Below, one piece after another: positions 1 through 5,715 of a stretch of 9,536 bases of DNA (its first letter is position 1; every line of letters starts with the position of its first letter). Source of the stretch: Nitrospinota bacterium (GTDB lineage Bacteria > Tectomicrobia > Entotheonellia > J063); NCBI GenBank assembly GCA_003696125.1, contig RFHZ01000416.1, forward strand, positions 1 through 9,536, written 5' to 3'. The notes below the pieces were generated by a model. It worked only from the letters and a program-made list of their open reading frames with translations, had not been told where the DNA came from and did no database searches. The position numbers were made by a program, and so were the translations under genes.

Positions 1-655
1 CCAGGGAGGCGGTAAGCTCCTCTACCTTTGCCTCTGCCACCTTGACCGCCTGCGCTTTGATCTCCCGCTCCCGCAGGCTGGCCAGAGCACTCTCGAAACG
101 CTTGCGGGCCACGGCATACTCGGTACGGGCCTGATCCATCGCCGACTCTGACACCAGCTTGCGGGCAAAGAGGGACTTGATGCGGGAGAAATTCCGCTCG
201 GCCTCCTCCATGCGAGCCTTCTCCTGGGCCAGGGTGGCATCGGTCAGAGAGGCGGTCATCTGCAAGGCGAGACGCGCCTGCTCTAACTGTTGTTGGGCAG
301 CGCGAAGACTGGCTTCCAGGGACCGCACCCGATTCCGTGCTTCGCGATCATCCAGCCGGGCAATGGTGGCTCCGGCCTCTACCCGTTCCCCTTCCCGTAC
401 CAGGATCTGCCTGATGGTTCCCGGGTATTCTGCACTCAGGATCACCTCTTTCCCCGGAGTAACGGTCCCAGATGAAACCGAAGGGACAAGGGATTCGACG
501 GTACCTCGCTGTACCAAGGCCACCTCAACGGCCAGGGGTTTTGCGGTCAAGAAGCGCTGGAGGATGAAGCCGCTCCCCAGCAGAACGAGGACCAGGAGTA
601 TTCCCAGCCTTCGTCTCCGTCCCTTCCTCCCGCTTTTTTGCTCTTCCCATTCCAC
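1..655 (-). CDS. RND-type efflux periplasmic adaptor (HlyD/AcrA-like membrane fusion protein), N-terminal part
   Basis: This is the adaptor that bridges an inner-membrane pump and a TolC-like outer-membrane channel. About 218 residues are present and the C-terminus lies beyond the left edge. Residues 10-16 are Arg/Lys-rich and precede one hydrophobic helix (about 17-32), which reads as an uncleaved inner-membrane anchor. A beta segment starting near SGTVTPGKEV (62-71) and continuing through EGERVEAG (88-95) is the first half of the lipoyl/barrel-sandwich domain. From about 104 to 215 the sequence is a charged alpha-helical hairpin. Its turn matches the TolC-docking RxxxLxxxxxxS signature at R158, L162 and S169. 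The start is GTG at 655-653: an in-frame TAG lies just upstream, and GAGGGGGG sits 5 nt before it. The gene follows the phosphofructokinase stop by 15 nt and is probably cotranscribed. The pump gene would be expected further left. The family is clear; RND versus MacB-type partner cannot be decided here. Confidence 0.9.
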   Translation of the reverse strand, partial: MEWEEQKSGRKGRRRRLGILLVLVLLGSGFILQRFLTAKPLAVEVALVQRGTVESLVPSVSSGTVTPGKEVILSAEYPGTIRQILVREGERVEAGATIARLDDREARNRVRSLEASLRAAQQQLEQARLALQMTASLTDATLAQEKARMEEAERNFSRIKSLFARKLVSESAMDQARTEYAVARKRFESALASLREREIKAQAVKVAEAKVEELTASL

Positions 656-668
656 CGATACCCCCCTC
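656..668 (-). promoter_or_regulatory. Ribosome binding site fixing the GTG start of the adaptor
   Basis: Read on the minus strand, GAGGGGGG (668-661) is followed by the 5-nt spacer TATCG and then GTG at 655-653. A TAG stop in the same frame just upstream leaves no other nearby start, so this site decides the start codon. It lies in the 15-nt gap after the phosphofructokinase stop (673-671), which supports translation from a shared mRNA. Confidence 0.7.
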
Positions 669-670
669 TA

Positions 671-2734
671 TCAGGTCCCCTCCGCTCCACGAGCCGATCC
701 GGCAAGGGACATGCGCTCAAAGAGCTGGCAGAATTCCTGTAGATTGGCCTGGCGCTGGATATCGACTACCGGCTGGATGCCGCTTTGATGCTCTTCACTC
801 ATCAGGATGAACTGGTTGATGGCTGCCACGCCATAAAGCGTGGCCAACCGACGATCATAGGCGGTCGGTTTTCCTCCCCGCTGCTGGTATTTGAGCGTAT
901 CGGTAACAGCGATCTGCCCCTGGGCGCTCAGCATCTGGGCCAGGGTCGCATCCTGCTTGATCTGGTCTTCCATCTGGGCCACGATCTCGGCAATCTCCTG
1001 ACTCCGCTCCTGCGTCAGGATCATGGTGGCATTGGTTCGTTGCTGTTGTCGGATACTCTCCAGCACATCGGCGATGGCCCGGGTGGTATCCTTGGGATAA
1101 TCCTGGATGAAGACCTGCTCGCATCCTCCCACAATGGCGGCCAGCAGGGAGAGGAAATCGGTTTCGGCATCGGCAAGCTGGACAAATCCCAGTCGCTTGG
1201 TTGCCGCCGTGGCCTGCACCATCATATCGAGGTGGCGCATGATCTGGTTGAGGGCAGTATCAAAGCCGAGGGAGCGCATGGTCAAGGAGAGGGGGCCGGC
1301 AAAACCGGCCGGGATGAAGAGGATCGGAAAGGGAGTGGGAAGGGCGAGATGGAGTTCTTCGGCATGCTTGAGGGTTTGCATATCACCGACGATTACCAAA
1401 CCCTCCATCCCGTATTTCTGGATATTCTCCACCATCTGCCCGATCTTTTCCGAGTGGAAATGGGGACTGGCCGTCATCTTGATATAGGTGGGGAGCAGCA
1501 CGTTCCGCATGGACAGGTGTTCCCACTGGAGCTCGTGTATCCACCCCTCTCCTGCGGCCAGGCCGTCAAATCCATCGGCGATACCGAGAACGGTGACATT
1601 TCGATGCCACCCCTCCCGGACCATGGCACGCAGGACGAGGTAGAGACCGGGCACATAATCGGTGCCCAGCAGTACCCCTATGGTCGAGGGGAGGTACTCT
1701 TTGCGCCGGCTCTTGTGCCGGTACGACATCCGCTGGCTGATGTCGAGGATTTCTCGCATATGCTGGGAGAGACGCTTGGTCCAGCGATTCGTCTCCGTGA
1801 TCACCTGGGCCAGAGGGGTGGTTACGACCTGCTGGCTGCGGATTCCGACCATGACCCCTCCCATTCCTTGCACCACCAGCTCTCCGGCAGCATCTCCCAG
1901 CCGGGTAGCGAGCAGGCGATCGTAAGCAGAAGGGATCCCTCCACGCTGGATATGGCCGAGCACAGCCGGACGGGTCTCCTTGCTCATGACCTTGTTTAAA
2001 TGGAGGGTCTGGGTGATATAATCGGTGGAGAAATCGACCCCTTCGGCACGGATGATGATGCCGCTGCTCTGCTGTTCCCTTCGCTCCCGGTCCTGCAGGA
2101 TCTCGATCATCTCCAGGAACTGCTCGAAGCGCTCCCCCCCTTCCCGTTCTGGCACGAAGATATAGTCGGCTCCAGAGGCCAGACCGCTGACCAGAGCCAG
2201 GTACCCGCAATTCCTCCCCATCACCTCAATAACAAAGGCTCGATTGTGTGACTCCGCGGTATCCCGGAGGTGATCGATACTCTCCACAATGGTATTGAGT
2301 GCCGTATCGGCGCCGATGGACATGTCGGTCCCGGCAATATCGTTATCGATACTTGCCGGCACCCCTACAACCGTCAAGGGGCTCTCCTGGTTCAACAGAT
2401 GGGCCCCCTGGAGCGACCCATCCCCTCCGATGACCACCAGACCGGTAAATCCAGCCTCCAGGTACCGCCGCAAGGCCCGCTGTCGCACCTCGGGCTCCTT
2501 AAAAAGCGGGTAGCGGGCCGAGCGGAGAAAGGTTCCTCCTTCACGGAGCCAGCCCCGCGGAGCCTTCCAGTCCATCTGTTTCCACTGGCCTTCGGCAAAT
2601 CCCTTGTACCCATCATAGATTCCCCAGACTTCGGCAGAAGGGTCACGCGAGAGAATGGAGCGAATCACCGCCCGCACCGCCGTATTCATGCCAGGAGAAT
2701 CTCCTCCACTGGTGAGTATTCCGATCTTCTTCAT
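671..2734 (-). CDS. Tandem-duplicated ATP-dependent 6-phosphofructokinase with a degenerate C-terminal half
   Basis: It is predicted to phosphorylate fructose 6-phosphate to fructose 1,6-bisphosphate in glycolysis, in the cytoplasm. The protein has 687 residues, about twice the usual bacterial PfkA (~320) and closer to eukaryotic PFKs. N-half (1 to ~335): TSGGDSPGMN (8-17), GGDGS (103-107), PASIDND (126-132) with catalytic-type Asp130, VMGRNCG (171-177), and GHIQRGG (260-266). Gly in GGDGS and the absence of Lys before SIDND point to ATP rather than PPi as donor. A basic linker (~336-348) leads to the C-half (~350-675), which keeps ADGFDGL (386-392) and YQQRGGKPTAYDR (616-628). There GGDG is replaced by VGDM (449-452), SIDND by GFAGP (477-481), and MGR is lost. 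The C-half is therefore probably non-catalytic and possibly regulatory. The start at 2734 is chosen because homology begins at MKKIGILTSGGD, GAGGAAAGGGAGG lies directly upstream, and the longer frame to 2866 would start upstream of the promoter. No gene symbol is given because of the fusion. Confidence 0.93.
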   Translation of the reverse strand: MKKIGILTSGGDSPGMNTAVRAVIRSILSRDPSAEVWGIYDGYKGFAEGQWKQMDWKAPRGWLREGGTFLRSARYPLFKEPEVRQRALRRYLEAGFTGLVVIGGDGSLQGAHLLNQESPLTVVGVPASIDNDIAGTDMSIGADTALNTIVESIDHLRDTAESHNRAFVIEVMGRNCGYLALVSGLASGADYIFVPEREGGERFEQFLEMIEILQDRERREQQSSGIIIRAEGVDFSTDYITQTLHLNKVMSKETRPAVLGHIQRGGIPSAYDRLLATRLGDAAGELVVQGMGGVMVGIRSQQVVTTPLAQVITETNRWTKRLSQHMREILDISQRMSYRHKSRRKEYLPSTIGVLLGTDYVPGLYLVLRAMVREGWHRNVTVLGIADGFDGLAAGEGWIHELQWEHLSMRNVLLPTYIKMTASPHFHSEKIGQMVENIQKYGMEGLVIVGDMQTLKHAEELHLALPTPFPILFIPAGFAGPLSLTMRSLGFDTALNQIMRHLDMMVQATAATKRLGFVQLADAETDFLSLLAAIVGGCEQVFIQDYPKDTTRAIADVLESIRQQQRTNATMILTQERSQEIAEIVAQMEDQIKQDATLAQMLSAQGQIAVTDTLKYQQRGGKPTAYDRRLATLYGVAAINQFILMSEEHQSGIQPVVDIQRQANLQEFCQLFERMSLAGSARGAEGT

Positions 2735-2836
2735 CCTCCCTTTCCTCACGCTGCTAGACAGGTTACTGTTTACAGAAACTCCCCTGTAGACCACCTCACC
2801 CTTATCCACAGCTCGACAGGCCTTGTCTTGTAGAGT

Positions 2837-2845
2837 ATTATAGCA
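2837..2845 (-). promoter_or_regulatory. Extended -10 promoter (TGCTATAAT) for the phosphofructokinase-adaptor operon
   Basis: The minus strand reads TGCTATAAT, a perfect TGn extension plus consensus -10 hexamer. No good TTGACA lies 16-18 nt upstream (the hexamer there reads TGGGAA), which fits an extended -10 promoter that does not need a strong -35. Transcription would begin near 2830, leaving a 5' leader of about 95 nt before the ATG at 2734. The leader contains a small imperfect palindrome, GACAGGCCTTGTC (2815-2827), near its 5' end, whose role is unknown. This is a motif-based inference. Confidence 0.6.
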
Positions 2846-2888
2846 CAAAAGAGGGAGAGTTCCCACCGCCAGGCAACCATCTTTCTCC

Positions 2889-2917
2889 TTGACGCGCTTA
2901 AAGAAAATGTGTTAGAA
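2889..2917 (+). promoter_or_regulatory. Candidate sigma70-type promoter for the ABC transporter-aminotransferase operon, with an FNR-like dyad over the -35
   Basis: TTGACG (2889-2894) is a near-consensus -35. Seventeen nt later, TTAGAA (2912-2917) is a weak -10. Transcription would start near 2924, giving a leader of about 50 nt. The -35 is part of TTGAC-GCGC-TTAAA (2889-2902), an imperfect dyad with the spacing of an FNR box (TTGAT-N4-ATCAA) and 7 of 10 half-site matches. A site overlapping the -35 would more likely repress than activate. The weak -10 makes this call tentative. Confidence 0.4.
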
Positions 2918-2974
2918 GGAATGTCATCAGTGGACGTGGAAGCCAAGGGACTTTTGTCAAGGGAGGAATAGGGT

Positions 2975-3943
2975 ATGCAATGGGGAAAAGTTGTGCTGTG
3001 GAGTTTTTTGCTCGTCTTTGCGCTCACGGCTGTGGTGGTGGCAGAGCCTTTACGGATTGCCATGTCTACCTGGGTCGGGTACGGTCCCCTGCACCTGGCC
3101 AAGGCAAAGGGGTTCTATGCCGAGGAGGGGGTGGAGGTGAAGCTGATTACCATGGAGGAGCCGACCCCCCGCTTTGCGGCCCTGGCAGCCGGCCGGCTGG
3201 ATGGCCTGGCCAGCACCATTGACACCATGATTCTCCAGAGTAAAAAGGAGATCCCCTATGTGATGGTCCTGGCTCTAGACGACTCGGCTGGTGGCGACGG
3301 TATTGTGGCCAACAAGGAGATCAAGAGCATTGCCGACCTCAAAGGGAAGAAGGTCGCCTTCAACCTGGGATCGGTAAGCCAGTTCTGGGTCAACGTCCTC
3401 CTGCAGCAACACGGTCTGAAAGAGTCGGATATCACGGTGGTCAACATGTCTGCCCCTGATGCCGGCGCCGCCTTTGTGGCCAAGAAGGTCGATGCCGCCG
3501 TCACCTGGGAACCCTGGCTGACGCGAGGGAAGCAGGCACCACATGGACACCTGCTCATCGACAGCAGCCAGACACCGGGACTCATCGTTGACATCCTGAT
3601 CTTCCGGAAGGATGTGGTAGAAAAGCGCTCTGCCGATATCCAGAAGGTGGTCAATGCCTGGTTCCGGGCCGTCGACTTCTGGAAGCAGCATCCACAAGAA
3701 GCCAATACCCTCATGGCCAAGGCGGTAGGGGGATGGCTGAAAGACCCGAAAGTCTTTGCCGAGACCTTGCAGGGAGTCAAGCTCTTGGGACGGGAAGAGA
3801 ATCGGAAGTTCTTCGGTACCAAAGAGAACCCTGGACCGATCTTTACCACGGCGGCCAAAGCGATCCAGATCTGGAAAGACTTTGGGAAACTGAGCTGGGA
3901 GCCGAAACCAGAGGAGATCATCGAGACGAAGTTCGTCCAGTAA
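2975..3943 (+). CDS. NitT/TauT-family ABC transporter periplasmic substrate-binding protein (NMT1/SsuA-like)
   Basis: The 322-residue protein should capture the ligand in the periplasm and deliver it to the permease and ATPase encoded downstream. It has a Sec-type signal peptide: Lys5, a hydrophobic core at 6-22, and a likely cut after VVVA (Ala23, before EPLRIA). There is no lipobox cysteine, so it should be a soluble periplasmic protein. Family landmarks in order are TWVGYGPLHLAKAKGFY near the N-terminus, AALAAGRLDG, a DLKGKKVAFNLGS segment that starts the second lobe, and DAAVTWEPWL. These are typical of the NrtA/TauA/SsuA group (COG0715). The start ATG has GGGAGG (2961-2966) 8 nt upstream. 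Substrate within the family (nitrate, taurine, sulfonates, pyrimidine precursors, others) cannot be read from the sequence. The adjacent aminotransferase suggests an amino compound, which is inference only. It is first in the operon and separated from the permease gene by a strong hairpin. Confidence 0.9.
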   Translation: MQWGKVVLWSFLLVFALTAVVVAEPLRIAMSTWVGYGPLHLAKAKGFYAEEGVEVKLITMEEPTPRFAALAAGRLDGLASTIDTMILQSKKEIPYVMVLALDDSAGGDGIVANKEIKSIADLKGKKVAFNLGSVSQFWVNVLLQQHGLKESDITVVNMSAPDAGAAFVAKKVDAAVTWEPWLTRGKQAPHGHLLIDSSQTPGLIVDILIFRKDVVEKRSADIQKVVNAWFRAVDFWKQHPQEANTLMAKAVGGWLKDPKVFAETLQGVKLLGREENRKFFGTKENPGPIFTTAAKAIQIWKDFGKLSWEPKPEEIIETKFVQ

Positions 3944-3957
3944 TCGCGCAATGAACT

Positions 3958-4005
3958 CCTTGCCCCCAGAAGGGGTGATACTGCCTGTACCCACTGGGGG
4001 CAGGG
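3958..4005 (+). other. Intercistronic 12-bp mRNA hairpin between binding-protein and permease genes
   Basis: The arms TGCCCCCAG (3961-3969) and CTGGGGGCA (3994-4002) are perfect 9-bp complements. A G-U pair and two further C-G pairs extend the stem to 12 bp (3958-3969 with 3994-4005). Inside the 24-nt loop, GGGT (3973-3976) can pair with ACCC (3989-3992). No T-run follows; the next bases are AAAGTCGCGGGG, so this is not a classical Rho-independent terminator. It starts 14 nt after the binding-protein stop and ends 12 nt before the permease ATG. In importer operons such structures commonly protect the upstream message and raise binding protein over permease. That role is inferred. Confidence 0.75.
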
Positions 4006-4017
4006 AAAGTCGCGGGG

Positions 4018-4896
4018 ATGAATACCAAGAGCAGGGGAATACCTTTCAGCAAGCAGGAAAGCAGGCTGTCTATGATGAAAAAAGGAGTGATCAGAGCCAA
4101 ACTCTCCCCCTATTTCGAGCCCAAGGTCCATATTCCGCAGCGTGTGTATCTCTCTACCAGTGTGCTCACCGTCTCCCTCCTCTTTGCCGCCTGGTGTAGC
4201 GTGACCTATACTGGTCTGGTGGAACCGATCTTTCTCCCCTCCCCCACCCAGGTCATCCAGGCCGGCATAAAGATGTTCCTGGCCGAAGACCTCCTGATCG
4301 ATGTCCTGGCCAGTGTGAAGGTGATCTTTACCGGATTTATCCTGGCCGCCATCCTGGCTGTTCCTTTAGGGATGCTCATGGGAAGCTTTAAGATTGTGGA
4401 GGCGGTGATCGAACCGATCACCAATTTTATCCGTTATCTGCCGGTCAGTGCCATGATCCCGCTCCTCATTCTCTGGGTAGGTATCGGCGATGAAGAGAAG
4501 ATCGCCGTGATCTTTATCGGTACCTTCTTCCAGTTGATCCTTCTTATCGCTGACGTTTCGGCCAATGTGCAAAAAGAGCTGCTGGAGATCTCCTATACCT
4601 TGGGAGCAACCAGGCGGCATGTGGTGACCCGGGTCCTGATCCCGGCCGCCTTACCCGGAATCATGGATAACCTGCGTATCACCATGGGTTGGGCCTGGAC
4701 CTATCTGGTCGTTGCCGAACTGGTGGCGGCGGATAAGGGACTGGGCTATGTCATCCTGCAATCGATGCGTGGACTCTTCACCGATAAGATCTTTGTCGGG
4801 CTCTTCGTCATCGGCTTTCTGGGTCTGGTAACCGACCAGACCTTCAAGATCCTGCACCATATCTGTCTCCCCTGGTCAGAAAAAGAGGGAGGATGA
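4018..4896 (+). CDS. NitT/TauT-family ABC transporter permease (SsuC/TauC-like)
   Basis: This inner-membrane permease (292 residues if started at 4018) forms the transport path of the importer, presumably as a dimer. Hydrophobic segments lie at about 46-60, 100-121, 144-156, 162-180, 222-236 and 257-272, consistent with the six-helix BPD_transp_1 fold. The cytoplasmic EAA loop that docks on the ATPase is seen at about 190-214 (EISYTLGATRRHVV, then IPAALPGI), with the conserved Gly at residue 196. LPSPTQV (73-79) before the core is characteristic of this subfamily. The start is uncertain. The ATG at 4018 has only GCGGGG abutting it, whereas the paired ATGs at 4072 and 4075 would give a 274- or 273-residue protein beginning MMKKG or MKKG. 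Neither has a strong ribosome site. The 6-nt gap to the ATPase gene and the ATPase ribosome site inside the end of this gene indicate cotranslation. Confidence 0.92.
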   Translation: MNTKSRGIPFSKQESRLSMMKKGVIRAKLSPYFEPKVHIPQRVYLSTSVLTVSLLFAAWCSVTYTGLVEPIFLPSPTQVIQAGIKMFLAEDLLIDVLASVKVIFTGFILAAILAVPLGMLMGSFKIVEAVIEPITNFIRYLPVSAMIPLLILWVGIGDEEKIAVIFIGTFFQLILLIADVSANVQKELLEISYTLGATRRHVVTRVLIPAALPGIMDNLRITMGWAWTYLVVAELVAADKGLGYVILQSMRGLFTDKIFVGLFVIGFLGLVTDQTFKILHHICLPWSEKEGG

Positions 4897-4902
4897 TCCC
4901 CG

Positions 4903-5715
4903 GTGTCTGCTGAACTTACTCCCAAACTGGTGCTGCGTAATGTCTCCATGGCCTATACTACCCGCTCGGGTTCTATCCTGGCCATCGATAATCTCTCCTG
5001 CCAGGTCTACGACCGGGAGATCGTCACCATTGTCGGCACCTCTGGATGCGGCAAATCGACCCTGCTCCGGATGATCGCCGGGCTGATCAAACCGACGGCC
5101 GGAGAGATGCTGCTCGACAACCGCCAGATTACCGGTCCGGGTCCGGATCGGGGGATGGTCTTCCAATCCTACACCCTCTTCCCCTGGCTTACGGTGCGGA
5201 AGAACGTCGAATTCGGCTTGAAGATCAAAGGGATTCCGGAAAAGGAACGCCGGGAGATCGCCTCGCATTTCCTCAATATCGTCGGGTTAAAGGGCTTTGA
5301 GAATGTCTATCCCAAGAGCCTCTCGGGGGGGATGAAACAACGCGTGGCCATTGCCCGCGCCCTGGCCAATGATCCGGATATCCTCTTGATGGACGAACCG
5401 TTTGGGGCTCTCGATGCCCAGACCAGATCCCTCATGCAGGAACTGTTACTCAAGGTCTGGGCAGAATCCCACAAGACGATCCTCTTTGTGACGCACGACG
5501 TGGATGAAGCCATCTTCTTAGGCGACCGCGTCTATGTCATGTCGGCCCGTCCTGGCCGGATTCGGGAGGAGATCGAAGTTCCCCTGGAGCGCCCCCGTAC
5601 CTACGAGATGCTGACCACAGAGACCTTCATGCGGGTCAAGCGAGCCGTGCTGCAGATCATCCATGAAGAGAGTGTCAAGGCCATACAACACGAAGCCATA
5701 GGAGGACAAGCGTGA
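4903..5715 (+). CDS. NitT/TauT-family ABC transporter ATP-binding protein (SsuB/TauB-like)
   Basis: This 270-residue cytoplasmic ATPase powers the importer. All nucleotide-binding motifs are intact: Walker A GTSGCGKST (45-53), Q-loop Gln88 in MVFQSYTLFPW, signature LSGGMKQ (140-146), Walker B ILLMDEP (160-166) with the D-loop GALDAQ, and the switch histidine His198 in FVTHDVDEA. The Q-loop TLFPWLTV and the length are typical of SsuB/TauB/NrtD proteins, which lack the long C-terminal regulatory domain of sugar-type ATPases. The start is GTG at 4903, with GGGAGG (4887-4892) 10 nt upstream inside the end of the permease gene. The TGA at 5713-5715 overlaps the GTG of the aminotransferase gene. 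I see no anomaly in the motifs, so the importer looks functional. Confidence 0.96.
   Translation: MSAELTPKLVLRNVSMAYTTRSGSILAIDNLSCQVYDREIVTIVGTSGCGKSTLLRMIAGLIKPTAGEMLLDNRQITGPGPDRGMVFQSYTLFPWLTVRKNVEFGLKIKGIPEKERREIASHFLNIVGLKGFENVYPKSLSGGMKQRVAIARALANDPDILLMDEPFGALDAQTRSLMQELLLKVWAESHKTILFVTHDVDEAIFLGDRVYVMSARPGRIREEIEVPLERPRTYEMLTTETFMRVKRAVLQIIHEESVKAIQHEAIGGQA
5700..5714 (+). promoter_or_regulatory. Ribosome binding site and GTGA overlap coupling the ATPase and aminotransferase genes
   Basis: AGGAGG (5700-5705) lies 6 nt before the GTG start of the aminotransferase gene (5712-5714), inside the last codons of the ATPase gene. GTG overlaps the ATPase TGA (5713-5715) in a GTGA junction. 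This strong site decides the start and implies translational coupling, tying the enzyme to the importer. Confidence 0.8.

Noticed and set aside
159-788. 209-codon plus-strand open frame over the adaptor gene
   Set aside because: It is antisense to the well-supported coiled-coil adaptor, and its Arg/Ser-rich composition is typical of a shadow frame.
785-1999. 404-codon plus-strand open frame opposite the phosphofructokinase gene
   Set aside because: It is fully antisense to a gene with clear homology, its product is low-complexity and rich in Gly, His and Leu, and it has no family motif. It is a shadow of codon bias.
1566-2210. 214-codon minus-strand frame inside the phosphofructokinase gene
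   Set aside because: It is an alternative frame of the same strand with Gly/Arg/Pro-rich sequence and no motif, while the real frame carries the PFK signatures.
2735-2866. 44-residue N-terminal extension of the phosphofructokinase
   Set aside because: Homology starts at MKKIGILTSGG, a purine-rich ribosome site abuts the ATG at 2734, and the promoter lies inside the extension.
3958-4005. Rho-independent terminator between binding-protein and permease genes
   Set aside because: The stem is strong but AAAGTCGCGGGG follows instead of a T-run, and the importer genes continue directly downstream. A stabiliser or attenuator is more likely.
3256-4131. 291-codon minus-strand open frame over the binding-protein gene
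   Set aside because: It is antisense to a clear signal-peptide-bearing binding protein and crosses the hairpin region. It has no recognisable domain.
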